A stretch of 64,000 bases of DNA from Sycobia sp. Sy_11. Taxonomy: Eukaryota; Arthropoda; Insecta; Hymenoptera; Epichrysomallidae. Positions 1 through 11,369 of the stretch are shown here, one piece after another. The stretch is taken from NCBI GenBank assembly GCA_018907035.1, contig JACCIC010000125.1:1240001-1304000 (forward strand), written 5' to 3'. The translations under genes were made by a program, and so were the position numbers. Below the pieces are notes generated by a model that ran no database searches, was not told where the DNA came from, and saw only the letters and a program-made list of their open reading frames with translations. Every line of letters begins with the position of its first letter. Position 1 is the first letter of the stretch.

Positions 1-485
1 ACAGTTGTAAAACCAGATGGCACTCCTGGGTCGCCACAAGTAGGGAGCCTGAACCCAGTCTAGCCAACATGGGAGGCTGCCCCACACAGTGGTAATACGT
101 CATCAGACGTCAAATCTCGCTTCTCGTAGTAGTGCCATATGGCGTACGGATGGGACCCTGCTGTGAATCGTGGGGGAGGAACAGCCGAGGCCACCGGAAT
201 GTAGGAGGGCTTCAGTATTGGGGAGATTCAGGAACCGTCATCTCCAACAAGTGATCCTCCTGACCATCACAAATATCAAACATTTAACACAAGTTAATAA
301 TATAACCATGAAAGGTGATAAAAAAATTATAGCAGGCTCTCGAGTGCCGCCTGCAATCAATGGAGCTTCCCGGCTCTCCTATCACACCAGTAGGCAACCT
401 GGCTGGTGTGACAGAACATGTTACAGGTAGCAGTATGAATGAAAGTGCGAATTTTTAGAAATCGCCGGCAACTTGGGAAGCTGCT
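1..485 (+). other. Probable 5' untranslated region of the R1-like element
   Basis: This GC-richer leader precedes the first recognisable ORF of the non-LTR element. It has no long frame and no domain I recognise. Base composition matches the downstream element rather than the AT-rich DNA after about 4.5 kb, so I infer it is the element's 5' part. The true 5' end may lie before the window. Confidence 0.5.
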
Positions 486-1211
486 GTGTGTAAATTGCAG
501 GAGCAATTTTACACTATAAGCAGAGTCCTAAGTAAAATGATGGAAAGAACTTGCATACAAAAAAATGTAAGTCAAATAATAAAAAACGGTCTGAGAGAGA
601 TCGATGAAGCAGTGGAAATCAAACAGTATGAACTGAAGCGAATGAGACTGCTCCGACAAAAACAGAAAGATAAAGGACGGAGTGAATGTCAGGAGGCAAC
701 TACTAAAAAACGTAAAAGAGATCGTCAGACCCCTATTCCGGAGCAGGCGGCCGCAAAACAGCGGACGACCGAAACCGAAACATGGGCGACGGTGGTCTCA
801 AAACATAAAAAACCGAAAACGACCCAGACGGACAACAAACCGACAAAAGAGCAGACAAAAGCGAGACTCGAAGGTCGCGGGTCTGATCGCCCTAACCTCA
901 AAGGCAGGGGAGGAGCGATCATTATGAAGCCGGCTGAGGGACAGACATACGTAGACATGGTACGAACAATACGGCAAAAGGTGGACCCAGACAAGTGTAA
1001 TACTCAAGTCAGAACAATAAGAAAGCCAAAAGACGGCGCGGCACTTTTACAGCTGTCCAGACAGAACAACGAGACGGACTTCCGACAGGTTCTTCAAGAC
1101 GTTGTCGGAGAGACTGGACGCGCAAAAGACTTGACCTCCAGGGTGACACTGGAATTTCTAGACTTGAACTGCGTCACGACACGACCGACGAGGACATCGC
1201 GAACGCGTTAA
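486..1211 (+). pseudogene. gag-like ORF1 of R1-clade non-LTR retrotransposon, N-terminal part
   Basis: A 241-residue frame, rich in K, R, Q and T, with a basic low-complexity middle. In this family ORF1 encodes an RNA-binding gag protein that packages the element's RNA. Residues ~150-241 include VDMVRTIRQKVDPD and a LLQLSRQNNETDF segment, resembling the conserved region before the knuckles in R1-type gag. The frame stops at 1211, but the zinc-knuckle coding sequence continues downstream in another frame, so the gene is frameshifted. The start is arbitrary: the frame may open further upstream. Its neighbours in the same order (gag, endonuclease, RT) support the call. Confidence 0.75.
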
Positions 1212-1571
1212 ATCAGGAAACGAGACGGACTGCAGACGGTCGGCCCCATGTTTTCGACGTTAACAGTCGAGGACAGAGAATGGCGGTCTGCGATTTTGAC
1301 GTAAAAAAGGCTACGACCTCTTAAGGAAAGGGCGTATTAAAATCGGGTGGGTTGTATCAAGAATAAGAGCAAGGATACGCGTCTCGCGATGCTATAGATG
1401 CCTCGGGTTCGGTCATGTACGGAAAGACTGTAAAGGACTGGACAGACGAAGCTGCTGCTGGCGATGCGGTCTCGAGGGTCATTCCTACAGGTACTGCAAG
1501 AGTCGTGAGGAGTGTTTCCTGTGCACTGGGGATAATATACGAGACAGGGGACACTTACCCGACTCGTCCTC
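1212..1571 (+). pseudogene. gag C-terminus with two CCHC zinc knuckles (frameshifted)
   Basis: Translation around 1393-1530 gives CYRCLGFGHVRKDC and then CWRCGLEGHSYRYC, two CX2CX4HX4C knuckles, followed by a partial third starting CFLC. CCHC knuckles bind nucleic acid and are typical of ORF1 in R1 and related non-LTR clades. This stretch is not in the frame of the 486-1211 ORF and runs into the start of the endonuclease ORF at about 1572, consistent with the short ORF1/ORF2 overlap of the family. The frameshift shows that ORF1 is dead in this copy. Confidence 0.85.
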
Positions 1572-3020
1572 GTGTGCCGCGTTCAGGATAGCACTAACAG
1601 AACAGAAGACAAAGACAAAATAACGATGACGATACTCCAATGCAATATGAACGGGAGTAGCGTGGCAGACGCACTACTCCCGCAGATTGCGGCGGAACTG
1701 AACATCGACGTGCTGATTATCAGTGAGCAATACAAAGTCAGACAATTAACGACTTGGCTCGCAAGCAGCTCGGGCAAGTCCGCAGTTTGGTTACGTGGAA
1801 AGGGCGCGTCGAATATCGTACGCAGCGGGACTGAGGAGGACTGTGTCTGGGTGACGGTCGCTGACATAACCTATGTCAGTGTTTACCTGAGCCCAAACAG
1901 CAGTGCCTCCGAGTATGCGGCTAAACTTGGAAAAATCGAGGACGCGGTGCGGGAAATCCCTGGAAACGTGATCGTGGCGGGCGACTTTAACGCTCGGGCG
2001 ATCGAGTGGGGAATGCCCTTGACCAACAGACGGGGAAGACTGCTGCTGGAGATGGCCGCAAGGCTAGACCTGGCAGTAGTTAATGAAGGAACGATACCGA
2101 CGTACAGACAACCAGGGTATGGTAACTCCATACCAGACGTGACTCTGACCTCGGACAGAATTCGGAGTAGGATAAGAGCGTGGTGGGTGATTCAGAACTA
2201 TACGGCGAGTAATCACCAGTACATTGCCTTCAAACTGACAGGCGGGACGAGACAGACGAAGAGACGGGGCACAAGATCTACGGGGTGGAACCCCAAACGC
2301 CCAGACATAGACGAACTCGAAAGGTATCTGCAAAATAGAGAACCTCCCTTACGAGAGGTGCCTCAAGAGTTGACGAACCGAGACAGGGTGGAGGCGTTAG
2401 CGGCGGCAACGACTGGCTTTCTCCAGCGCCTACGCGATGCCACCCTGCCCAGGAAATGGAAAGTACGAAACAGAAGACGACAAATATACTGGTGGACAGC
2501 CGAGATCGCGGATCTCAGAAGCAATTTTTCGAAGCTGAGACGGAAAGCTCAGCGAGCCCGAAGTCGAGGCGTAGTGGGACTATACTCTACGGAGTATAGT
2601 TGCGCCAGACAGCGACTGAGATACGCGATCAATGACAGTAAGAAACGGTGTTGGACAAAACTAATCGACGAGGTGGACTCGGATCCCTGGGGCAACGGTT
2701 ATAAAATTGTAACATGCGCCCTGGGAGGTCCGGGTCCGTTGGAACTACGAGACGTGAAAGTGATGGAGCGGATAGTTGAGAGACTTTTCCCAACCCATCC
2801 CAACAGAACGGACGCGACAAATGAAATGATAGATATAGAGATCCCTCTCTTCACGCAGGAAGAGCTCCGGAGAGCTTCGAATGCGTTGAAGCCTAACAAG
2901 GCCTCGGGTCCCGATGGCATACCTAGTGAGGTATTATGGGTGGTCGCTTCGCGCCGCCCGGACATCCTTTTGGGTTTGTACAGCGGGTGTCTGGTAGAGG
3001 TAATTTTTAGCAGGCTCTGA
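1572..3020 (+). pseudogene. ORF2 part 1: AP-like endonuclease and start of reverse transcriptase
   Basis: 482 residues. The N-terminal ~230 residues form an exonuclease-endonuclease-phosphatase domain: TILQCNMNGSS near the start, VIVAGDFNARAIEWG at mid-domain, SIPDVTLTS and SNHQYIAF near its end. In R1-type elements this domain nicks the target DNA to prime reverse transcription. In the last motif the usual SDH appears as SNH, so a catalytic Asp seems lost. A basic linker follows, then the first RT blocks, LKPNKASGPDGIPSEVL, close to the end of the frame. The ORF stops at 3020 and the RT resumes just downstream in another frame, so ORF2 is broken. Confidence 0.88.
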
Positions 3021-4507
3021 AAGGAGGCTCGATTGGTTCTCATCCGTAAGTCTAAGTGGAACCCCAATTTGCCTTCTTCATACAGGCCTCTCTGCCTACT
3101 AAATACGGCAGGGAAGCTGTTGGAGCTACTGCTGAGACCAAGACTGTCACAGGCAATTAAAAACGCCGGAGACCTATCCGAACAACAACACGAATTGAGG
3201 AAAGGACGGTCAACATTCGGAGCTATAGGTGACGTGACGAACATCTTTCATGCGGCGAACAGGGGCTGTCATGCAACCAGACCACTGGTTCTGCTGGTGA
3301 CCCTGAACGTTCGTAACGCCTTTAACTCTGCAAAATGGACAAAGATACTCGCGGCGTTGGAGTTGACTTTCAAGGTTGACTCCTACCTCCTTCGTATCAT
3401 ACGAAACTACTTACGAGACCGAGGGCTGACGTATGATACTTTGGACGGAAAGAAATGGAAAAGCGTGACAGCGGGGGTGGCACAGAGTTCCATTTCAGGC
3501 CCCGACTTCTGGAACGTACAATACGACGGTTTGTTGAGACATGCCCTCGGACGCGCGTCTCATTGCCTATATCTACGATGTGGCAGCCGTGATAGTCGCA
3601 GGCGACTATCACTTGATTCAGTTAAAGCTGAATCAGGTCATGAGACGCGTGAACGAATGGATGACAGATCACGGACTGCAGCTCGAGCTGCAAAAGACTG
3701 AGTTGTTGCTGCTGACTCGCAGGCGTATACAGACGGTGCTTCCGATGACGTTAGGGACGGAAAGAATGGAAACTAGGAGCGAAGTGAAGTGCCTTGGCGT
3801 TACATTGGGTACGAAGTTGAGCTTCTGACCCCACCTACGAAACGCGGCGACGAAGGCAGCAGAAAAGACCAAGGCTCTAAGTAGACTGATGGCCAATACG
3901 AACGGACCGAAACAGAACGTTCGTAGACTGCTGATGAGCGTTACCCACTCGATTTTGCTTTACGGGGCGGAGGTTTGGGCCGACGCGATGAATATCAGGA
4001 AACGCGCGAACGCCATGAAAAGCGTACAAAGGGTGGGCTCGTTAAGAATCGCGTGCACGTATCGTACCGTGTCTGAGAGCGCCGTTTTCGTGATTGCTGG
4101 GGTCATTTACATCGATCTGCTCAACGGACGAAAGAGGACGGTGGACGAAAAGACTGATACCCGAAATCGGCCCGTGGAAAGAGAGGAAATACAGAGAGGT
4201 GGACTTTTTCCTTACCCAATTTCTGTTCGGACACGGATACTTCCGTAAGTACCTCTGCAAGATGGAGAGGGTCGCCTCTTCAGAATGCAAGTACTGCGGA
4301 TGGGCTTGGGACGATGCCGAGCACACATTTTTTGTGTGTGAACATTGGACTGAGCCACGACTAGAGTTACAGACGAGGGCAGGAGCGATCACGCCAGAAA
4401 ACTTGACGAAAATTATGATGACGGATGCAGACAGCTGGCGGTTGATCGCAAAATACGTTATGAATGTGCTTCAGAGCAAAAGAGCAGATGGATGTCTGGA
4501 CGATTGA
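3021..4507 (+). pseudogene. ORF2 part 2: reverse transcriptase and C-terminal zinc knuckle, in several frames
   Basis: RT continues in fragments. At 3033-3540, SSYRPLCLLNTAGK, LNVRNAFNSAKW and VAQSSISGPDFWN correspond to RT blocks 2a to B. At 3541-3828, LIAYIYDVAAVIVAGD stands where the catalytic YADD box should be, and a stop ends the piece. The thumb region continues after that stop (LLYGAEVWADAM near 3960). At 4094-4507 the C-terminus carries CKYCGWAWDDAEHTFFVCEHW, the CCHC-type knuckle found after the RT in R1-clade proteins. Both RT Asp motifs are altered (LDVRNAF to LNVRNAF, and YADD to YIYD), and there are at least three frame breaks, so this copy cannot be active. Confidence 0.87.
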
Positions 4508-5034
4508 AAGTCTATGAAAAGTGAATATAATATCGAGTATGCATGAGAATCTGGAATGAAAGATATGAACGTGAAATGACATCGCAATGACTGCCGCCCA
4601 GGCTGAAGTAACGTGTATAACAGTTCCGGGCTGGTGTCGGTGCAACACGGAGATATATGTTTAGTGCGTAGTGACATGGGTTTTCTGTCGAGTCGCACAT
4701 ACTCCGGTGGTCATTTTTCAGGACCATTCTTGCTGAACGACCATCGGAGATGCATAAACATGCATTCACAGAATCCGCAAAAAAATCAAAATATTTATAG
4801 TAAATTTATGTATATTAATTTATCATAACATATTAATTACAATAATCATCCGCCAGATGACAAATAGATATAATGCGAGATTTAAATTAGGACTCTCCAT
4901 GTCAGTTTGCTTGTCTGCATAAACAACGTATGTAGTAGCGTTGATGTACACAAGCTCAAAGTATTGTCGAAGCTTGTGTGTGTGTGGTTCTCGCTCGAAC
5001 CGAGGTTTACGCACACAAGTAATACAAACTCACG
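4508..5034. other. No gene seen; 3' flank of the R1-like element
   Basis: AT-rich sequence follows the stop at 4507. A short A-rich stretch near 4780 might mark the element's 3' end, but there is no convincing poly(A) tail or target duplication. Small frames here have no recognisable motif. Confidence 0.4.
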
Positions 5035-5039
5035 CAGCA

Positions 5040-5168
5040 TAATCTATGTCCTTACGAAGATAATATAGAATCTCTATGTCAAATTTCAAAGCAATCGATG
5101 TAGTAGTGTTATTGTTTATCGTGCATAAACAAAAACACGCTTTGTCTTTATAAATTAGGATGATACAT
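5040..5168 (+). repeat. Repeat family A, 3'-end fragment
   Basis: This stretch matches the 3' end of the repeat at 23390-23515: AATATAGAATCT, a variable middle, and then a nearly identical ACACGCTTTGTCTTTATAAA ending in ATTAG and GATGATA-like bases. It is a third, 5'-truncated copy in + orientation. The strictly shared 3' terminus with variable 5' truncation is the pattern expected of a LINE- or SINE-like retroelement. Confidence 0.7.
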
Positions 5169-5887
5169 GTCGATGTGTGTGTGTGTGAGCATACGAGTAT
5201 ATGTTTATGTGTGTATCTTTATGTACAGGTATATATGTATGTGAGTATATGTGTTGTACTTGTATATAATCGAATATATACAGAAAGTAATAGACCCTAA
5301 TAATCGCGTCGGTAGGGCTCGTTTGTTCATATTATGTTGGCAATCATTTGCAGAAATACTCTAACTTGTGATAAACTTAGAATATTTGCGGATTCTTAAG
5401 TGTTACCCTTAAGCGTCAACAGAAACCTATAACTGTGAATTCTATAAATGTCCTAGAATCCGCATAAATATCCTGCCAGGTCAAGCTCGTATCTTAATCC
5501 ATGAAATTACTCCTATAGTTTTCAACAGTATACCCATATGAAAAATTCAGATAATAATCGTATGCAGAGAATTCATCGAAATATCGAGTATTAAATATAG
5601 AGAGTAACTTTAAAAATTGGGTAAATCTACGTTCCTCTCTTCTTCTGCTTAGCAGACTTCATCTTATTTTATTTTAAATTTTATCTTACCTTTAGAATTC
5701 ATTTGAAATAGGAGGAACGTATCAGGACTACTGAATGGAATTGGATGAACAATTCTTTACTCTATTGGTTCTTAACAGAATTAACAAAAGATATATTCTT
5801 AAAATAATATTACAAAAAATAAAAAAAAAACTAAATAATCAGAACCTGGCTATAGATTTCCTGAAACATAAATAGCAAAGCGAAACT
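5169..5887. other. No gene seen; TG/TA-rich then AT-rich spacer
   Basis: 5175-5280 is a degenerate TG/TA-rich simple sequence. The remaining ~600 bases are AT-rich with no long frame, and I recognise nothing in them. Confidence 0.5.
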
Positions 5888-5935
5888 AAACTATTAATTT
5901 ACGTGCTTTAAATTTATATATATATATATATATAT

Positions 5936-6045
5936 ATCATATCATATCATATCATACCATACCATACCATACCGTATCATACCATATCATATCATATCAT
6001 ATCATATCATATCATATCATATCATATCATATTATATCATACTTA
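5936..6045. repeat. (ATATC)n pentanucleotide microsatellite
   Basis: About 20 units of ATATC/ATACC variants in tandem, preceded by a short (TA)n. It lies exactly at the 3' terminus of repeat family A and looks like an expanded simple-repeat tail of that element. Confidence 0.9.
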
Positions 6046-6444
6046 CTAATTTATAAAGACAAAGCGTATTTTTATTTGTACACGATAACCGAAAAAACTA
6101 CCGAACCGATTGTTCTGAAATTTGACATATAATTTTATATTATCTTGAAAAGGACGTAGGCTATGTTTTTTATTGAAAATCATTTTACTTTCATTAATAA
6201 ATTAAGTTAATGGTTTTAACAATCAGTTCCACCAGCAGCCACTAGGTGGCGTCTTGAATCACAAACATCAATTCAAAGTAGTCCACTTAAAGTATTGATA
6301 CCAGGCCAGCTCAAACGAATGTTCATATCATGGTATTACCTTTTTTGTTCTTCTGGTTAATCTGACACTACACTCACACCTTATGGATATCTTTTGATTT
6401 TTGTAAAGTTTATTTTCTCTTACGTGAGAAAATCTCTCACTCTC

Positions 6445-6445
6445 A

Positions 6446-6490
<45 letters not shown>
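6445..6490. repeat. (CT)n microsatellite inside repeat family A
   Basis: A near-perfect (CT)n run. The same tract, as (GA)n, is at 23052-23092 in the inverted copy, with matching flanks on both sides. Confidence 0.9.
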
Positions 6491-6493
<3 letters not shown>

Positions 6494-6697
6494 CTCTCTG
6501 TCTTTTTTTCATCTTCTCTTATGAAATCTTTCTGTATGCCAAATCATACTGAATATAGATTGTGACGACAAATTATATTTTTGTTTTTATACATTATATT
6601 AACTTCAGAATTGTGACAAGAGACTGTTTTTTTTTTTAGTCTGAACAAAAGAAATGATTGCAAAATAGGGTTCTTTTACCAACTTCGAAACTACGTA

Positions 6698-6810
<113 letters not shown>

Positions 6811-7164
6811 CGTCACTTCTGCATAAAAAGGAAATATCCATTGTCTGCTTAAAAAATATGCTATTCGCCATACTATTTTGCTTGAATTTCAGTTGGCATT
6901 ACAACGAAAATATTCACGGTATTTAATTCAAAAAACGAAAATATACGAAATAGTAATATATATTGTATGTATTGTGATGCGGCAAAAATTAATTTTGACT
7001 TCGACACACAAAGGATTTTAATTATGTCTCGATTGCTCGCGTTCACAAAGAAATCTTACTCGCTGCTTCACTCCTTACTTACCTCGGAGGAGGTCCCGCT
7101 GGTCTGGAAAGCGAGGGAAAAAAAAATTTTTTTTTTTTTTTTCAAAAGGACAAACACACAAAAA

Positions 7165-7945
7165 AAATGATGCGGCGTCCACTAATGTTTAACTCACCCC
7201 GTTTATTCGCTCACAATTTTTTTCTACACTAACATGGCGGATTTCGCCCGGTCCGCATGCTCGGCCCACCACGACCGCGACCCGCGTCCCGACGCACTTG
7301 CCGACTTGGGAGGAGGGTGCTCGGGGATGGAAGGAGGGGACAGGGGACACAAGGAAGACACACGAAGAAGACACGCGGCGGGTGTTCGCCGCTCGCCAGG
7401 GTGCTGACGTCCCTCCGGCTGTCACTCTCTCTCTCTCTTCAGCTCACCTTCTCGGCGGTGGTGGTTGCCCCGGTGGTCTTCTGGGCTCCTTCGGTCGCGT
7501 CCGCCCGGCTTCTTCTTCTTACTCCACCCTCTCTCTCTTTCTCTCTTCTCAGCTTTTCTCTCCCTCTTCCTTACTCTTCTCTCCTCTACCTCTCACTTCT
7601 TTCTTACTTCTCACTTTCTTCCTTTACTTCTCACATTCTTCTCACCTTTCACTTTCCTATCTCTCTTCTCACTTCTCTGGCTCTTCCTTACTCTTCTCTT
7701 CTCTTTTCTCTCACCTTCTGCACTTCTCTCACTTCCTTTCCTTTACTCTTCGCTCCGGCGGCCAACAGCGCACTACCTACTCCGTCTCTTCTTCTTCTCC
7801 CACTCTGCCGGCGGCGCGCGGCGTCTTCGTGTCTCCGTGCTCGCAGGGGAGGAGGGGAGAGGGGGAGTTCGACGACTGCCGGCGACGGCCGACCGCGGTC
7901 GTGACGCGCCGAACACGCGCTTACAAGTAACAACATTTATTTTTT
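7165..7945 (-). other. GC-rich block, possibly an LTR (minus strand) or a promoter region
   Basis: A sharp GC-rich island in AT-rich surroundings, with a long CT-rich tract at 7500-7750. On the minus strand AATAAA-type signals occur near 7195-7205, and the right edge reads TGTTACTTGTAAG on the minus strand, similar to LTR 5' termini. The block at 30156-30985 has the same features. The overlapping frames in the CT-rich part consist of S/L/F runs and are compositional artefacts. An LTR of a gypsy/BEL-like element is my preferred reading. A CpG-rich promoter of a host gene is the alternative. No target duplication was found. Confidence 0.35.
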
Positions 7946-9359
7946 TTTGTACAGTTTTCAATTCTTAATCGTAGAAACTATATAATATCGTTCTTATATT
8001 CTTAGTTATCCTAAGAATAATCGTACGATATCAATAATCAACAGAAGATAATCAAATTTAATACTTCAAGGTGCTTAATTCCACCTAAAATAATGATTAT
8101 AATAATATAAGTTCTTATAATTATCCTTAGAATCACAGTACATTTTTTTTTTTTTATTTTTACTATACAAATTCTTTACCCTACAGAAGAAAAATGCTTT
8201 AAACATTTTTTTTTTTTATTTCTAATATATAGCGATTTCCTTAATTTTCTTTAATTTCAATCAGATTTCAAAACTAACTCGAATTCTGTAAATAAAGAAA
8301 TTTAGTAATCTTTAAAAAAAAAAATAATAATTTTTATTACAGTAGATTTGAGTCATTATGCATTTGTGTATTTCCTTCTAAAATACCAAGGTTAAAATAT
8401 TGATAAAATTTCATTAAAGGGTACCTTTACTTGTTTATCCAATGTATGATAATTTTAGTAGAGTTCCACAGTCAAACTAATTTATAATAAATGCATCATG
8501 CATTGATAATGAAATACGCATGTGTATGACCAGAAATTAGGAATTCTTAATCAAAAACATCTGAAACGATACGAGTTCAAGAGGCTATTAAACTATTACT
8601 ATTTAGATATCTTGTCGACAGACCAATTCGTATATCTCTCAACTGGTATTTGTGTAGAAAACTTATCTATTTGCAAATGATTTTTAATCCTTATTGCTTA
8701 GTTAATGTACAATGCTTAACTTGATTTGGAATTATGTCTTCTAAATATTTAATATAGAAACTCATGATGTATTACAAAAAAAAAAATATAATGTTTATCT
8801 AACAATAAGTCTGACAAAAGAAAGTAACTTATTAATATGAATAATTTTTGATAAGATATTTTAGATAATACTAAATGTATAAAATAAAAGCATAACAAGC
8901 AATATTCATTTTTTTTTTTTTTTTTTTTAAATCAACATTTTTAATTATGTAATATATAGACAATAGACATGAAATTGTAAATAAAGTCAAGATAAATTGA
9001 GTAATTTGAATATGGCAAGACAAAATTTACTTCTAAAATCAAATTATAATTGAGAATAAATATCTTGATCCGTTCAGAATGGTTTATAGTGCAAATAGTA
9101 CATTTATCATATATTTTAGTTATTTTTCTAGTAAATATAATTGAAAGAAAAAAGAATTAGTTTATATATAAATTTTCATATGGAAAATTGTGATTTGAAG
9201 AAAAAAAAATGTATGCTTTATTTTATCTCTTAATCTATTTAAACCTATGTTATCTTCTTCTTTATTCTTATTATTTCTCTTTATCTCTATTATTTTTCTG
9301 ACTATCTTCTCTCTTCTTATAACTGTAATTAATTTCATTTGGTTGTGCGCAGCCTTGGC
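7946..9359. other. AT-rich DNA, nothing recognised
   Basis: About 1.4 kb of strongly AT-rich sequence with many A and T homopolymer runs (T18 near 8910-8928). No long frame, no inverted repeats that I can see, no RNA gene signature. Confidence 0.5.
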
Positions 9360-9575
9360 ATTTGTCCATGCCGTGGTGTAGGCTAAGCTACTCGCCATTC
9401 CCCCAGCCGACGATTATGCGTGGCTCGTGGCGCGGGGAGGTAAGGGGGAGGGAGGATGCCGAGCACAAGGCGCGACGGCGCGCGCGAGCGCCTTGAGGAA
9501 TTCTTGTCCACGGGGTGGCGCGCGCGTCGTCTTTTTCCTGGACATGTCGGCGCGGGCGCCTTCTGACGCTCGTCA
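9360..9575. other. Short CpG-rich island next to Helitron copy 1
   Basis: About 215 bp very rich in GCGC and CGCG, between AT-rich DNA and the Helitron-like element. It contains GGGGAGGTAAGGGG near 9436-9449, which resembles a 5' splice site. Short frames on both strands show only composition bias. It could be a promoter/first exon, an LTR scrap, or sequence carried by the Helitron. I cannot decide. Confidence 0.3.
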
Positions 9576-9579
9576 CAGT

Positions 9580-10332
9580 ATACTATATTGTACATATTAT
9601 ATATACACATTTTAAATACGGTTTCTACTGAGAAATATTGTATTGGCGTGTACGGACGGTTGATTACGATATCCCGTTGCCTCAAGACGATTTATATATG
9701 CAGTTGTGTATTGGGATGATCGAATGTGATGTCCAGGTGTCTCTGGGCGATTTCTACGGGGAATATTGTATTTCGTTGATAGAAAACGACGTCCACACAT
9801 GAGGAAATCAACTTCTATGGGAAGATTTATGTTGAGACGGTACCCTTTCCGAATCACTTCTACGGGGGGTATTATGTTTAGTCGTTAGGAAGCGATGCTA
9901 GCTTTCTCGGAACGATTTCTACGGGGAGTATCATGTTTAGTTGACAGGAAACGAAGTTCAAGTATATCGGGTCAACTTCTACGCGGAGTTTCGTGTTCGG
10001 ATGATAGAATGCGATTTCCAGATGATTTGGAACGATTTTTACGGGGAATGTCATGTATAGTTCGTGGGAAACGATCTCCAGGTATGTCATTACAACTTCT
10101 ATTAAGAGATTAGTATTCTATCATTCGAACACACACACTCCCAGTAAGATTCGTCCCGGGATAACTAGACATTGTATTCTAACTCCCCAATACGAAACTC
10201 TCTATAGCGATTGTCCCGAGACATTTCCTATAGTCCGAACATGATGCTCTGTGCAAACAGTGTCTCGAGACACTTGCACATCTTTTTCTACTACTCGAAC
10301 TCGAAAGTACAATTTTCTCCATTGAAGCCGTA

Positions 10333-10380
<48 letters not shown>

Positions 10381-10498
10381 CGGTCAATTATTTCTAGAAA
10401 CATAGATTTTTATAGAGTAATTTTTACTTAGATATTATTGAATTGTTTAATAATCGATTAAATTGTTATCTCGGACGAATCCGAGACGGGGGATGCTA

Positions 10499-10499
<1 letters not shown>
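9580..10499 (+). mobile_element. Non-autonomous Helitron-like element, copy 1, with degenerate ~60-bp minisatellite
   Basis: The 3' end has the Helitron signature: hairpin TCTCGG-ACGAAT-CCGAGA (10469-10486), nine bases, then CTAG at 10496-10499 followed by T. Inside, about eight diverged ~60-bp units of the type CTTCTACGGGGAGTATCATG run from ~9625 to ~10100. After ~10100 the same unit appears reverse-complemented up to ~10340, then (TA)n and a conserved ~110-bp terminal segment. The 5' side (TTGTACATATTATATAT near 9588) is shared with copy 2, but the exact 5' TC end was not fixed. There is no Rep/helicase ORF, so it would depend on an autonomous partner. Confidence 0.75.
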
Positions 10500-10549
<50 letters not shown>

Positions 10550-11250
10550 CTGTTGAGTGGAAGTATAGGAGATCTTATTAATTTTAATCTATCTAAATTA
10601 ATATTTCGTCTAATTATGAAATAAAGTGAGTTCAGGAAAAATGTTTTAAATACTTTTATTATCTTAGTTATTTCGCTTTAAAAAATAATAAAATCTGTTT
10701 CACTTTAGCTAAGTTTTAATTGCATCTAAAAAGTTACGTCACGTTAATAGCCATGGATTCTAAAGCGACGTAAATGAACTTTAGTAAATTCATGTTTATT
10801 TTGTATATATTGATTATTTAATTGAATTAATCTTTCTGTAACTTGTAATACGCGTTTTTATGGTTCAAATTATCCACATAAACATCCAATTATATATGTT
10901 TGTATACATGTAATTAGACATTCAAGTTAGGTACGTCGCTATAGCTGCTTATCCCCTAAGATTCATTAAGGAGTTTGGCTATTTAATTCTTTTTTATGAA
11001 ATAAGTTCATTATAGATTTTCTTAATTATTAATTTTAATATTTCATAACAGATAAGTGATCCACAATTTAAGAGATAGCTCAAAAAAATGCGTTATGTGC
11101 ATAAAGAAGTTCATTTACTATAGGCATAGTACATACCTTCAGCTTATGCGGGACATAGTTGCCTCGCTTGCCGGTACGCGACGAGGGTTGTGGTTTAGCG
11201 TATGCTCCAGCAAACGAGTCATCCTAAAACCATCCCTAAACTACACGAAA
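10500..11250. other. (TA)n and AT-rich spacer, no gene seen
   Basis: A (TA)n tract at 10503-10546 directly abuts the Helitron end. The rest is AT-rich without a supportable gene. A 91-residue frame at 11056-11331 has no recognisable motif and I do not annotate it. Confidence 0.5.
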
Positions 11251-11283
11251 ATACCTATGCGAATTGAAAAATCGCATAGGTAT
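11251..11283. repeat. Perfect 12-bp inverted repeat (hairpin)
   Basis: ATACCTATGCGA at 11251-11262 pairs perfectly with TCGCATAGGTAT at 11272-11283 across a 9-base loop. Weaker pairing continues on both sides (AAAAT with ATTTT). Function unknown. Confidence 0.7.
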
Positions 11284-11369
11284 ATAATTTTCATAAAGCT
11301 ATTTCAGACTGCAATATTTTTATCAGAATAAGACTGCAGCTTAGTATTCTTCCAAGTAATCAATAATTA

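Noticed and set aside
7257..7968. Three overlapping 167-215-residue frames
   Set aside because: They translate a CT-rich low-complexity tract into S/L/F runs in all frames. No domain.
10053..10405. Small ORFs around Helitron copy 1
   Set aside because: All are translations of diverged minisatellite monomers or (TA)n.
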